From contig OX485803.1 in assembly GCA_950295325.1 (NCBI GenBank), forward strand, positions 1,924,001-1,988,000: 64,000 nucleotides of DNA. Reading direction: 5' to 3'. Position numbers and translations under genes: made by a program. The notes under the pieces were generated by a model, which was given only the letters and a program-made list of their open reading frames with translations, did not search any database and was not told the DNA's origin. This DNA comes from Polytrichum commune. Lineage: Eukaryota > Streptophyta > Polytrichopsida > Polytrichales > Polytrichaceae. Every line of letters starts with the position of its first letter. Position 1 is the first letter of the stretch. Positions 11,870 through 25,310 of this stretch are shown here, in pieces.

Positions 11870-12630
11870 TAAATCTATTGTCTCACCTCCAGTTTGATGA
11901 ACTTGTGAATGGACAGCGAGAAAGTTATCGAATTGGAGGAAATTGGAGTTTTGTAGATTCTGTCTGGAGCTTGCGATAAGTGCTGTGAGTGATTGGGTTT
12001 TTGTTGACAATAAGTTTCCAATTGAGTTTCCAATAGTGATCATTGACTGTCACATCACAGTTGACGCCATCGTGATGCGCTCTGATGTGTAACCAATATT
12101 CAATATAGTAACAATTAGGGTTATTGACTATAATTCTTATTATGTGAAATTCTCCTTTCTTTGTATGATGAATTGCATCTTTTTGTTGGCATCAAGTTTT
12201 AAGGAGCAGGAGTCCATTCTTAGTTTGTGTTCACTGTCTGACATGCGACTGGCGAATGAAAAGCAAATGAGGAAATCATTTAATGCCTTGACATTCTGGA
12301 GTGTCCATAAGTGTTGTGTAACTGTAACATGTTGCAGTGGGAGTGGCGGGATTTCTGGTGAGTGATTGGAACTCATTTTTATTTGTTGACAACAATTTTT
12401 GCAGGAGCAGGAAAGCAAGGCGATCAAATCAAGTTGAGCGTTTTTCTTTTTTTTCTTTTTTTTTCTTTTCTTCCTTACTGTCCGACCTGCAACATCATGA
12501 ATGGTGAATGAAAAGTAAGAAATCATTGAACTTCTCGATGTAGTGGAGCCTCTGTAAGTACTGTGTCTGCCTTGCAATACGAGTGAAGAGGGGTGTCTGG
12601 GACAGTGATTGGGTGTTTTTGTTGGCAATA
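11870..12630. repeat. Degenerate tandem repeat (three units, about 155-250 bases)
   Basis: Units near 11,870-12,016, 12,179-12,375 and 12,376-12,630 share TTTTTGTTGGCAATAA, AGGAGCAGGA, CTGTC-GAC-TGC, GAATG-AAAG and AAATCATT-AA blocks. The minus-strand frames at 11,687-12,043 and 12,140-12,628 run through these repeats. A poly-pyrimidine run encodes a lysine-rich patch in the latter. I do not accept these as genes, but the repeats keep a similar minus-strand reading. Confidence 0.55.
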
Positions 12631-12639
12631 ATAAGGCCT

Positions 12640-14800
12640 CCTTTACACCAGAGAGGGTGAGAGCTCAAAGATTGAGAGCTCATGGAAAGGAGTCTTCTCA
12701 TTGGTGGAGAGGAGCCTCCTATGCATGCTCGTTCACTCAAGTCCATTTTGCACTTGAGTTTTCAACTTGAGAGCTTGAGCATTTTACTGGGTTTACAACG
12801 TATAGATGGTGTCTTGATAGGTCACATTTGAAACGGCTATGATAAGTTTCATGTTGAGAAGGTCTCGGTCAAAACCCTAAGCTATAATTGTTCCTTATGA
12901 AGAACGCTTGGGAAGTTTGAGCTCTTGTTTGCTTTGCTTGTGGGCCCCAAGGCAATAGGCTTCTTGCAAGCATGCTTTGGGTTGCCATAAATATTATCTT
13001 GTTGAACCCATCAAGCTTTGCAGAGTCCAAAATCAGTTCCACATCTTTATAAATTGAGATTGTATTTGGAATAACTCTTTTCTAGGAATATCATGGCATG
13101 TGTGCACTTGTCATCCCAATAGTTAAAAAATATGAAATAACAGTCAACCCCCACCTCCAGAACTACAGGCCTTCTAGAAAGTGGTATAGTACGTATGATG
13201 GCTGGAATGACAACCCAAACATTCTTGTGGACTTGTAGTATATAGAAACATGATCATCTCCTGCATGCATGTGGGGTTTACTATGTGTATGATTGCCCTA
13301 GCCAACTGCCTTACCGTAAGATAATGTTCCCTTCCCTCACTTCCCTTTCTAGCAGGTGATAGGCACCCTATGCACTTGCAATATATGATATGTTCGTGTA
13401 ATGTGTCCTCGTTTTATGTACTTATATGTAAATTTCATTAGTGTCCAACATCCCTAGAGTCCTTTGCATATGAGCATTGAAATATAAATGTAGATGGAAA
13501 TTCTCACTTGCAGGACCATCACACAATGACATGCTTATAATTCCATATATTTGGGGTTGAGAATAATTTCTATGTTTGTGATGGTGTGTATATGTGTAAA
13601 TGTTTGATGAAGTCATAATGATAACAATAGAGTATAACAACCACCTCACAACCACTAGCAATTGTGTTAAACCCAATGCGAATGTAAATACAAGCTTTGT
13701 ACACTGACCCATACAAAAATTATCAAAAATCTTTCGGGGTATAATTATGGTATGTGTGTTGTATGTGGCTCCTTGTCTTTTATGGCTAGCTAGTTTGGGG
13801 TTTTTATTCGACTCAAGCAAACGTAAATTGGCTAGATTTCGATCATGTGCATATCATGAGTATTAAGGTCATTCTAGACATAGTTGCACGACCTCAAAAT
13901 AGATGTTTGCTTTCACTCATGGAACTTGATGCCGATTATTGAAGAATGAGCAAACCCACTTTGGGTACACTACCAAGTGAAGAAGGAGCAAACCATTTTG
14001 TAATGACTTTGAGACCACTTTCGTATATCCCATAATGTTTCAAACAAAAGACATGCTTGTTATAATTTTCTTACACACCAATTGACACCCGAGTTACTGC
14101 CCCCCCCCTACATGCCTACTGTATGAGTCATGGAGTTTACATTTTGACTAGAGATCCCAAAAGTTCTAATCACAAATTTCTCACTATAAACATGGTCACT
14201 TTACACTTGCTCAACCTATTCAGTCTGAGCTTTCAAGAGGATTGGTGAAGCTTTCAATGGAGTTATCCATAAAGTCCTTCAAAGAGGGACAAAATCATGG
14301 TTTTGATCCTTCACTGAGAAAACTTTCTATTAAGAGCTCATTAGCTTGTCGTGTATTCGAGCCTATTTTGAAAGTTGGGTGAAACTTTTGGGACATGTCC
14401 TCTTTCCACTTGTCAAACTTTGAAAAAAATTAAAGATCTAAAGTAGGGTATACGAATGGGACATGTTCTCCCAAATCCCGGATTGGCCTATGCAAGGCTA
14501 GCTTAGCCCAACCATCCTTAGTAGGACAAGCTAAAAGCATGGTTTTTAAAGTTCCCCACCACTCTTTGTGCATGGTAATTTAAGCATTAAAAAACTTGAG
14601 TGACTTTGTGTTGATTCTCATGAACTCAGGATTTTGGGAGTACACCCATGGTTTCATCTGCTTTAACTTCTAGTAGTTTGTCAAGCTTTGTATGAAAGCA
14701 TGTCAACCCCAATTATGAATCCCCCACAAATTGCACGTTCCAAGCTCTTTACGTGGGCTCTAGTGTAAAGGGGTCCTAAGTTTGTGGCAGGAAGAAAGTA
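12640..14800. other. No gene seen
   Basis: AT-rich sequence. The 132-codon minus frame at 13,422-13,820 is low-complexity and not recognised. Confidence 0.5.
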
Positions 14801-15483
14801 AAGAGAAAGATTTGGCCGTGTGGCAGGAGGGTGGTTTAACTGGTGAGGAACGACAACGGGGGCGGCAAAGAGAAGACATATAACTTACAGTGGCGCCAAC
14901 AATAAGCACGAGCGCCCGAGTGGTTATGGCGGGTCATGTGTCAGTAGTCCTTTATTTTCATTTTTTTATATAAGTGGTGGGTCCTGCAGACAACAAAAAG
15001 AAAGAAAGAACTGCAGCTCATCATGTGCAAAACCGCCTCAACCTTTTGCAAATCATAAGACTCTAGGTGTCCGTCTCACAGCAAGAAAGTAAATGAATCA
15101 CTACATTAATTCGTTCCAAATGATATGGAGTAACGTGTGCGGGTGTTATTTAGTTACGTCTCTTAATCAGACACCTATGTTTGTTTGGTGTGTGGTCAGG
15201 TGAGGATCAAAGAACAAACGCCATAGAGACACATCTCCAAAAGGGAGTGGACAATGTCTTCTGATTTTCTTTATTATTCCGCACTCAATAGTGAAACACG
15301 ATTGGGAGGACCTATGTATTCGATCAAGAAATCAACAAACGTGCATTTCGGATAACCATAACTAAATCATGGAGGTACGATTTTGAATCAATTTCTTTTG
15401 TTGATGTTTCATTGTAGGTTCGGCTAGTGCAACAAAACTTTTGTTGTGTAAATCTAATCAGCAGGGGTCGGAGAACAGGCAAA

Positions 15484-15720
15484 ATCAGATCGAATAACAC
15501 CCACACACCTTAGCAAAGTTGTTGAGTCGCCTAATGTTGGTTTAGTTGATATGCTTAGGAACCTTGGACCACGCTTCTTGGTGATATGGTTCCACTGTGT
15601 GCACCTTGAAGAGTTGTCCCTCTCTCGGTTTCCAGCTAATTTGGTGGTCTCGTCTTGGTTTTGTAAACATTTTTTGGTAATGAAAAGCAAAAGATATATT
15701 TCATTTCACAAAGAAATAAA
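15484..15720 (+). other. Protein-like open frame without ATG
   Basis: The plus-strand frame THLSKVVESPNVGLVDMLRN followed by LGPRFLVIWFHCVHLEELSL is open for about 79 codons without an upstream ATG in frame. The minus strand is also open here (15,454-15,690). It could be an exon or a decayed fragment; neither reading is recognised. Confidence 0.15.
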
Positions 15721-16262
15721 ATAAAATTCGGGAACAATACAAAACTTGTCTCCTGCTGAAATTTCATTCCAAAGTATGAGATTCTGATCGGTTTCACTGC
15801 GATGATCACATTTGGCACAGGTAATTTGCTGCAACTCCCGGGAAGTTTAAATCTACGATGAGAACTAAGAGGGTGCTTTTCGAAGATTTTGTGCTCACAC
15901 GACTAAGTTGGTGATGGTGTATGGATGGCTTTCCTGGCTGTTGTGCAGCCACTAGGGTAATTAAGTTCTTCCCCATCAGCGAGTTTTACCACATCTGGGC
16001 ATCATGGATGTAAGTTCGGCCAACACAGACATCGATATGCTTAGTAAGAAACAAAAAGAAGTGAGTGAAGATCATCTTTGGGTTATTTTGGTGGAATTCA
16101 GTTCCATGTCTTTTTGAATTTCTGGAGACGACTTATCTGGATGCAAAGAGGTATTGCTTTCATGTAAAATGCTGGTTAGAAGCCGAGCTGCGAAGAACCA
16201 ACATTCACCTGAGAAGCATGGGCTTGAGGACATCCAATGAATTTTTGTTACCAAAGGTGCAT

Positions 16263-16416
16263 GGTTGTATCCTGGCAACAAATCAGAGTTACACGATCCA
16301 GTTGTGCCAAGTCATGCCCCAGTACTAGAGGAGCTAGTACTCTATCATGGACACAAATCAATCATGGTTTATTTCTCCTGTGAGTGATAGGAATATTCCA
16401 TGACCTATTAGACAGT
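16263..16416. repeat. Direct repeat, unit 1
   Basis: About 154 bases beginning GGTTGTATCCTGGCAACAA, repeated at 16,543-16,695 with roughly 85% identity (GAGGAGCTAGTACTCTATCA is identical). In one plus frame unit 1 reads without a stop for about 42 codons (APVLEELVLYHGHKSIM), and unit 2 keeps most of that reading. Confidence 0.75.
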
Positions 16417-16542
16417 CATGTGTAGAAAAAGTCACCTTGTGTAGTTTAATGTATCATGATGTAATATGTGAAAGATGAGTGCTCTATCATTGATGTATGA
16501 TTTATCCTATTTACCATGTTTTCAAAATTCATAGCAAAACTA

Positions 16543-16695
16543 GGTTGTATCCTGGCAACAAGTGAGACTTACTAGCTCCAGCTGTGCCATGTCATGCCCC
16601 AGTACCAGAGGAGCTAGTACTCTATCATGGACACGAATCAATCATGGCTGGTTTCTCCTGTGAGTCATATGACATTTCCTAAACTATAAGACAGT
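16543..16695. repeat. Direct repeat, unit 2
   Basis: Paralogue of 16,263-16,416, 280 bases downstream in the same orientation. The reading APVPEELVLYHGHESIM is preserved apart from an early stop. Confidence 0.75.
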
Positions 16696-17300
16696 GGATA
16701 GAGAATTTTGAACTACAATGCACCTCAGGTTAGCTCTTCATGAGATCAAGGCACTCTCTGCTTTGCAAACGAGTTTCTCTCGGCATACACGCTGCAGATG
16801 GCACTAAAAGTGTACTTCTTCAATGTTGGAAATCAAGCTGGTTTATGAAATTACATGTGCCCTGCAAGATTGCATTGGCCTTATCTGGTGCTAATTCCTG
16901 ATTCCAAACATAGACTAGCCACGAAGAACCATCCAATCAGAACTGCAGCCATACACACCAAGAAAACAGGAATCCATGGACATCCAAAAGTATTACTGCA
17001 CACCTTACCGATTTGTTGTGCTTGTTCCCTCGGTAATGGAGCATGGCAGTAGGTCATCCTGCATGCAGTAGGATGATCGGCCTTAGAAATCTATGAACAA
17101 TTTAGGTTTGCTCAACCTGAGGATCTTCTGCAACAACGACCAAACCTGGATGAGGTGACATCTAACAGAGGTCCTAACATGTGATGAAACTCGGCAATAT
17201 GGGGGGCTCACAGAAATTTCTTGCTGATCTTCTTGACTCATGTGGGATTCTGGATCACTAACCAGGTTTAATTAAATTTCGTCAACTTCTCTCCCAGCCA

Positions 17301-17384
17301 ATGGCGACGATTCTCTCAACTATCGCTCCTTTTCTTCAGTCACCGCCAGACCGTAGCTTTGGCATGATGTCTACTAGCTCCTGA
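17301..17384 (+). other. Candidate 27-codon small ORF
   Basis: ATGGCGACGATTCTC... encodes MATILSTIAPFLQSPP then DRSFGMMSTSS and a stop. The +4 G and Ala second residue are a common plant start context. It lies in a less AT-rich stretch without dispersed repeats. No homology recognised; chance is the main alternative. Confidence 0.15.
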
Positions 17385-17699
17385 TCTGCACCCATCAAGT
17401 AGAAACACATGCAGCTTCATCAAGTTCGCCTACCACTTCGAGATCCACCTCCAAAATCGATCATCAAAACGTAGGGCTTGCCTCTTACAATATTGGACAC
17501 AGATGGAGCTTCTGTCCTTGCAATAAATTACAGGGGGTTATACGTCAACCACCGAACTGTAAAACAAGTGACAAAAAAAACATCTTGAACATATTTTGTA
17601 TGTGTAATATATGTTATATAAGCAACCTTGCCACGTCGCCATGGATGACACAGCTGATGACAAGAGTTTTGGATGTCACACCATGACCATACTTTTCCA

Positions 17700-19020
17700 T
17701 GGCCTGAACTTGAAGTGATTAACTTGAGCCAGTATTCTGAGGGGGCAAGAGTGGCAGAGGGGATGTGATTCCCAACACCCTAAGTACTTGATTAACCCAG
17801 TACTGCTTTCTGCTAGGCAACCTAGGGGAAGGGCCAGGATTTGCAGAATTAACAGAGAGTGACATAAGTATATGGGTGTAATTAAGTCTGGAAAGTAAGT
17901 ACTTGCTGAATATCCTCTCTGAGGGAGAGAGGGATGTATCATAAATGAGCGTACCTCACATCCATCCAACATTAGAAATTGACCCCTATAGGTTTGTTGC
18001 TGATTCATCTCGAACGAGTTCGAGTACACTAATTTGGAGTCTTTGAAGCTAACCCTGATCTTACATCAACTAAAAGAAGCAACCCCCGAGCTGCATACTA
18101 CACTCTAACCTTCCTAATATCACGGATGTGGCGATCAAATTGTTAACATAAATGCATGATAATACATGATTAGGGTAGTGTGTGACATTATGGAATAACA
18201 CAAAGTCAAGGTTGTCATAATGACAATGATGACAACGTGATGCATGCGAGCGTGTGGTTTGGATCCTTTGGTGGATTACTTAAATGTCAAAACCCATGAC
18301 AATAAGAGGGAAATGTGACAAACAAGGAGGGAGATTAATTTGAGAACATCCGTTCCCTAGGGTTTCGGAATATAAGAGAGGGAGTGATATTGAGGAGGTT
18401 TGATACTACAGAAGTTAGGGTGTATTCCAGGGCTTTTATGTTGGATGAATGAGAGGTAAGGAACTGAGGCCTTAAAGTAACACCTCACTTTGGTGGCACC
18501 TATTCTAAATCCTTAAGTTGTCAACAAGTGAGTGCAACGATGCCATCAAGTCATCGTTAAAAGCAATCAATCATATGCGGCATCAAGTATAAATAGCACC
18601 ACTTCGGCCATTCATAATAGTGGTGTAAGAAGGTTGCAAGAACGCTTGTAGAAGAGCACCAATTTTGGTGAATCACAATGGCTAATCGGGGATTTATCGG
18701 TTCAACAAGGCGGTGTAAGAAGTGATCCATGAAAGGGGGACAACACCTTCATTCAATAGAAGTCCTCACCTGCAATAAAGATGATTATGTGGTGATTCTC
18801 ACTTAGCAATCCAACATCAATAGACTCCCCTACGGAAGAGTAACATGCTCTGCCCTGAAGACAACTTTAAGATTTTATGTAGGTTGCATATGAATTTATC
18901 ATTTTTTGATTTTTCTTTTGATGACTCTGTATAGATTTGCTAACCTATGGATTTTTTTCTGAATTTTTTCCAACCTACTTAACGTTCCTAAAATAGAAAA
19001 AAGTTTCTTAAAGTGTCAGC
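17700..19020. other. No gene seen
   Basis: The 117-codon minus frame at 17,676-18,029 is not recognised and lacks supporting exons. The rest is AT-rich. Confidence 0.4.
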
Positions 19021-21350
19021 TTCAAGGCCTCAGCACCTTACACTCATGTACCTTACGCTTCATGCCCTCTCTCCCTCTCTGAGTGGTGCGGCGGGCGGGC
19101 AGAACGGAGGTAAGCTTAAGGATCAAAACTTGTACTAACACATTGTAAGTGTATATATTATCCACTCACTGGGTTAGGATGCCGACCAAGGGAGGTGGCC
19201 TAGCCTGCCATGACAGCTGCTGCTGTTGCTTCTGTCATGTGCCTGCCTGCCTGCCTGCTTGCCTGCCTTGTGTGTACATTTGTAAGCGCCTCTGCAAAAG
19301 CTGCAACACAGCACCCCAGGTCCCCCTCACCTCTCATTCTCATTCTAAGCACTTGTACTTCCTCTCATTTTAGTCTCCCTCAACACACATTTGGGTTGTG
19401 GAGAAAAGTGAGATTTCCAGCTTGATCTGGAGGTGGGTCATGCAGTGCCTGCCAGTCCTGCACCACCTCAACCTCGATCTCGATCTCCTCATGTCTGGAT
19501 ACTGAATGACGGAAATCTACACCCTGAATTGTCTACAGATTTACCGGACTTGTAGACGAGGACCTCCCATACCAAGGCAAATTGCATATGTTCCCCCATT
19601 TTGTTGTTCTCATGCATATATGTATCTGTAAAGGACACTTGTGCTTCCACTCCTCTCCCTTCCTTAACATGCATTTGGGTTTAGTTTTGGAGAAAGTGGG
19701 ATTTGCAGCTTTGATCTGGAGGTGGGTGCAGTGCCTGACAATCCTGCAGCACCCTACGTCGGTCTCAACACGTCTATGGAGTATACAATGAATGACAGGG
19801 ATCTAACTCCTGAATGTTTAGAAGAAACTAGCAGACTTAGAGTAAAAGACCTGCAATGTCAAGGCAAATTACGTGATTTTCCATTCACGAGATTTTTGTG
19901 TGCCTCACATGTACCTAAGAGTTACTTTTTGGTACTCGTGTACATGTATATGAAACAGATGTCATGGTCCCCACGTAGATGCTACTGTCGGAACCCTCTG
20001 AATCCGTGAAAGTCTAGCCATGGTTCCTTTTCTTTTTCTTTTCCCCATTTCAGATGTTTTGGAGAAACCCAAAAGACAACAGACTTCAGGTTTAGCTCTG
20101 TGCCTCGCCATTCAGCTACTCTAGAAGTACTGACTCACCCTATCATGTGTACATTCTATTGCGACTGATGCACTCGGACGAGCCAATTACTCGCGGCTTC
20201 CTGACTCGGCTCCTGCAGCCAGATCCTCGGAGGAGCCAAAAGCTATGCAAAAGTCTACACTGTCAACCACCCCTAACCTACAGCAGATTACCTGCACACC
20301 TCGATCTGCACTCACTCTCATGCCTCACCTCATCTGATCCTGAGCACCTTACTTTACTTAACCTGCCTTAACTCAACTTAACTCAATTCACTTCATTTCA
20401 CTCGCACCACGCATATATAGGTAACCATAGTCACCTTCATATGTAAAGTACTGATGATCGGCCCGCCTCCAAGTCCCCCTTTTCTCTAGCATTACGCTTA
20501 ATTTGCAATGCATGTATGCAAACGACTGCCAGTCGTGATGATTCCTGGGATCCGGATTCTGCACCTCTCTGATCCCACACACACCAATCTGTTATCATTT
20601 GTGGTGATCTTGCTGCAGGATCGAGGTGACTGCGGCCCTAGTAACTGCAAAAATTGTCTATGACTGATCATGCATGTGCCCCTGGTTGCAATCGAATCCC
20701 AGCTACCAACTAACTTACTTAACTTTCTGTATATATGTATATTTATATAATCACAGCAGACAGCTTCAGGAATACAAAACTGTGGATGTAGTTTAATATA
20801 TCGATTAATCTGGTTTCATCGTGATGATCTTCTGTATGCTGCTGACCTGGGCTTAGTATGCAGGTCATGAGGTTGACTTCCTCTGGCTTTTCATATCGGC
20901 TGACAAATATCCAAATAATATCAGCAGAGGACGTTGTGATCCTCCGCTAATTCCATCGGCCCTACTTATTATAACCTAGTGTGCGGTACTTACAAACGGT
21001 TCAGGTGTAAGTTAAGCTTAGAAACTCGAGAGAATGCATGGCAGTAAGTTAAGTTAGATCATTTGGGACTTGGTGGCTCTTTCCGATGATGTCAAAGCGG
21101 CGGGCAACCAGCGCAAATCTTGGTGACGACATGATCTGTGATGATTGGCAGCATTGAAAGCCTACTGCTGGTGCAAATGTATCAAGATCTTGATTACTAA
21201 ACAGAATTATTGCCAATTCCAAACACGTGATCAAAATTATTTCGTGTCCAGTACGTGTCGAAGATCTGGATCTAATGATTTTCATCCGAATTCCTCAAGA
21301 TCTCGAGCAATGATGTTTGCACATCCAGAATAATGAAATGGTCAGCAGAC
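19020..21350. other. Less AT-rich region, possible non-coding transcript
   Basis: CT-rich then GC-richer start (about 19,060-19,110, followed by a GGTAAGC donor-like site), runs of CCTGC (about 19,240-19,270), direct repeats at 19.4-19.9 kb and TTAACTTAAC runs (about 20,350-20,395). No dispersed transposon copies were seen. Several 60-95 codon frames occur, none recognised. Confidence 0.3.
19371..19878. repeat. Direct repeat pair of about 220-bp units
   Basis: Units 19,371-19,590 and 19,651-19,878 share CATTTGGGTT, TTGATCTGGAGGTGGGT, GCAGTGCCTG, AATGAC and AAGGCAAATT in order. The 95-codon frame at 19,722-20,009 overlaps the second unit only and is not preserved in the first. Confidence 0.65.
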
Positions 21351-21629
21351 AACTCTGTCCTACCTTGAGCAACCACATTTATTATAACAGTTACAACAAG
21401 TAAGGCTTCAGTTCTGGTTGTTTTTTGGATTTTTTATACTTATTTTAATTAAATAATCCATAAAAGACTTGATTTAATGATATTGCAAATTCTTTCTTTA
21501 TTTTTATACATTTGGTTTTTTTCTTTTGCATGTAGTTGAAGAGTAAGTATAAAAATGTGTTTTGTATGGTTGGGAGGTGGGGTGATCCATAGATCTATAC
21601 AAGGACAACTATATTTACAGACAACTTTA

Positions 21630-22060
21630 CCTAGTATATAAGTATAGTTGTTTGCTTCTGAGCACACTCAACATTACTCAGCAAAGTAAGGGTCTTTCTA
21701 TATCCTTAGGCTAACATTCTAGCATGGAGAGTAAAAATATGCAAGATGTTGAGATTGTGCTCCTAGGATTTACTTGGCCCACCCCATTGAAGGTATGTGT
21801 TGATTATTTTTTGCCGCTTCTTGTCCATGAACAATTTTAGAGCCTAGTATATAAACCTAGTTGCTTGCTTCTGAGCACACATAACATTACTCAACAACAT
21901 AAAGGTCTTCCTACGTCATCGGATTGACACTGTAGTGTGAAGTTTAAAAAATTGCAAGATGTTGTGATTATACTCCTAGGATTGTGTGGCCCACCCAATT
22001 GAAGGTGTGTGTGTATGCGTTGGTTAACGTTTTGCAATTCTTGTCCATGAACAATTTTTC
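21630..22060. repeat. Tandem duplication of about 212 bp
   Basis: Units 21,630-21,840 and 21,842-22,060 share CCTAGTATATAA, TTGCTTCTGAGCACAC, AACATTACTCA, GCAAGATGTTG and CTTGTCCATGAACAATTTT. Confidence 0.8.
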
Positions 22061-24650
22061 TAGTCAAGTTTTACTTGAGTATTTGTCAATTGTTAATGAA
22101 GAGGGTAATAACTTATATGTCATCCACGTAATATTGCTTGAGCTCCATTTGTCACTTACCGTAGGCAAAGAACTATTCGACCCAGGGTCACAAATAAACA
22201 TGTTGTGATTATCAAAAAACAATGGATACAATCTTCATGTTGCGCCAAGTTCCCTTGAAATAGGACATTTCTTTTATTTAGAATGGGTGAGACAACATGA
22301 AGGTTACCAATCTTATGCATGGAGTGAGTTGTGTGTCATCGTTTGAATGATAATTTTAATTGTTGTTGGGAATCGTTGTGCCTAGAGGGATTATTGCATA
22401 CATCCACGCCTCTCATAATTCATCCAACCTGAAATAATACATAGTTTGGAGATTGCTATTTTTGGGTTAATTTGACACCAAAATTAGTTTCAAATTTTTG
22501 AATTATTCTAGTCAAAATCATTTGAGAGGAACAACCCACAAACCTATAAAGGGGTCTGGGTTTTATTTTATTGTATTTTGTTTTGTTTTGTTTTGTTTTG
22601 TTTTGTGTTTTAATCTTGGATGGACAAGAGGTACACTCGTATGCAAATTCCCTCTTGGCATTTGGTGTGAACTGAACTAGTATCTTATGAACCCAATGTA
22701 CCCTTATCAACAATCATAATATAAATATACAAATATGGCTGGATGGTGAGCCATGTGACCGTTTACCTATCTATTTGCCATGACGTTTCATCAAGTGCTT
22801 CATGTATGATTGAATCGAAAGCACTCCATTGCCAATTCATTTGCTTTGTACTTAACTTACATAGGAGATCATGTCGGAGTAAAGCTAAGCTAAATTAGGC
22901 TACATAGTTAGGTGAACAATGTGGTTCCACATTCGAGTGTTCACGAGTTCATGTTTTGTGTGAATGAATGATGGGTTTGCCGTGGAATGAAGCTAGGGAG
23001 CTAGCCACTCGGAATGCTTGGAGGTCATTAGTGCGTTGGATTGTGTTAGATCTTGTTGGAGAGGAGTGAGTACTTGTTTACGGATGAACGATATGAGGTA
23101 TGCCCCTACATCTTCCCCGGAAGTCATATTTATACAACGAGAACCCATTCACGTGCAAGGTGAAGTCGAGCACTTGTTGTTTATGAGTAAGAGAGAGTGA
23201 GTGCATTATACCCAATGAGACGGGACTTGGGGGTGTACTTCAAATGTTGTGTACGGTTTCATGGTTTTATTAACTTTGTGTGGGTGTGAGGATTGTGCAT
23301 GATTGTCCACAAAATGATGTGGCTCCTTTAATGTGGAAGGTAAACACCCATAGGGTCACTTAGATTAGTCATGGATACACTTGTAGTTGTAGTTGAATCA
23401 TGAGCATCGAGGTTTTATGAATGTGTTGAAAAGAGAATTCTCGTAAGTTGTATGGTTATGTCAATGTGGGGTTAAATTGTCATATACATAATTTGATTGA
23501 CAAGTTTTCACCGATTTCAACTAGTGTATTCATCACAATAAAATCTTAATGAAATGGTCGAAATGTAGTGAATGGGTATGTGTAAGAACTAAAATATAAT
23601 ATTGACTTGAGATAGAAATTACACCTATAAATATTGAATGGTACTTTATGAATGAAACTTGCATAATTTTTAGAAGATGTGACAATTGAATGCAACATTA
23701 AAAAATTTAACTTGAAATTAAATGTGCTCAGCAACTATCCTTTTGATTGTGTCTAAATAAAAATGAGGTTTCTCACTAATGGAGATGTATGCATTATAAA
23801 TAATACATGTAAATGATAGGCATTCTGATTTTTTTTATTGGTGTCAAATTGTAGTTTTTGCATGGAATGTAAGTGGATCTTAACCAAGGTAAGACTAGCA
23901 TGTGGTAGAATTCAAGGAGCAATATGAAAAAGATTGGAATAAAGAGTCCTTCGTGGTATAAACCCTCAAATTGGAGGCATGTATATCGTTTCACCAATTG
24001 CAATTGTTTTTAAGAAAACATCATGTCAAGAACCAATGTTGTGTCATGTGGAATGTCACGATATGATTAATGTTATATCATGGTTCATTGGATAGGGAGG
24101 TTCTTCTGTACTAAAGATTTGATTTAATATGGCATTAAAATTGATGCATCTTGCTAATTAAAGTAGTCTATCATCATTACTTATTGTCCTCACCAAGTGC
24201 CATATGACACCCTCTCTACTTGCCACCCAATTGCAATTGTAGAATAATTGATGTGAGATGATGATAAATAATGTGGCCCACACTAATTCGTATGTTTAGT
24301 GTAGCACGTCTCATCATTTAGGGGTTAATTGACGCAAGTCCACATTGTAGGTGTCCATGGCCAACAAGAACTCCCATACCATCGTTGCCATATTATGCTT
24401 GTTAGTTGACAATACTTAAGGGCACGTTTACCAAGTACTACAAGCATCCAACAACACCAAGAACTTTCAACCCAACCGAGGTGCTCTAGATTATGAAGAA
24501 TATTGAAAAAGTTCAAACTTGACAAAACACTTGCATAGAACTCATAGCCGAATTCAATGCAACACCAACCGCACGGATGCCTTGCATATGTTTTTTGTAT
24601 GTAGAAGTCAATATCTATATAGGTAACCTAGCCCCATGGGCCAGGAAGAG
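22060..24650. other. No gene seen
   Basis: AT-rich repeat-derived sequence. The 60-codon frame at 23,018-23,200 is not recognised. Confidence 0.5.
22576..22605. repeat. (TTTTG)6 microsatellite
   Basis: Six perfect TTTTG units. Frames on both strands here are artefacts of the repeat. Confidence 0.95.
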
Positions 24651-24651
24651 A

Positions 24652-25310
24652 CTTCATTTTACTAACATGTCAACTTTCCCTTTACAACCACATATAGGTA
24701 CTTCTCTACTACTTCAATTATATCATAGAGAATGGGACTTATGATATTGCCATTGAAACCTTATTGAAGCAAGGTCGTACACACAAAATAAAATGACTTT
24801 TGTACACATTTTAGTGAATTCTTGTTTGCATGCATGGGAAGGAGGGAAGGAAGGAAGAAATGATTTTTTTTTTCAAGGGCATTCCCAAGAAAGGGTTTGT
24901 TTGATGCACATTCATGTAATTTGAATGCATGGCAACTCTAGATACAAGAGTGCCATTGGGTCAAGGTTAGTAGTTTAGCTCTCTTCATTTTACTAACCTT
25001 TTGACTTTCGCTTTACAACCATATGTAGGAACTTTTCTACTACTTCAGTTCTATCTTAGAGGATGAGATTTATGACACCATCATTGAAACCTTATCGAAA
25101 CACGGCCCCACACACAAAACAAAATGAACTTTGGTAGTAAATTCTTATTTGCATGCATGCAAAGGGAGGAAGGAAGGAAGAATGAATTGATTAACGATCT
25201 GGAGGGTATTCCCAAGAAAGGGTTCGTTTGCTGCAAGTTCATGTAATTTCAATGCATGGCAACATTGGATACAAGAATGCCATTGGGCCAAGGAGGTAGT
25301 AGCTCGCTTT
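24652..25310. repeat. Tandem duplication of about 330 bp
   Basis: Units 24,652-24,982 and 24,983-25,310 share TTCATTTTACTAAC, TTTCTACTACTTCA, CATTGAAACCTTAT, a GGAAGGAAGG run and ATTCCCAAGAAAGGGTT. Divergence is about 20-25% by eye. Confidence 0.8.

Larger units (their letters stand above)
14800..17700. other. Less AT-rich region, possible transcript, no gene model
   Basis: Sequence texture changes here: fewer A/T runs, more mixed codon-like sequence, and no copy of the window's dispersed repeats. It holds the direct repeat pair at 16.3-16.7 kb and the small frames at 15,484 and 17,301. I could not join exons into a protein. A non-coding RNA or untranslated exons are possible. Confidence 0.3.

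Noticed and set aside
12140-12628. 162-codon minus frame
   Set aside because: It runs through tandem repeats and a poly-pyrimidine tract that encodes a lysine run; no family recognised.
20685-20705. ATCGAATCCC, resembling a tRNA/SINE B box
   Set aside because: No A box, no acceptor stem and no SINE tail around it.
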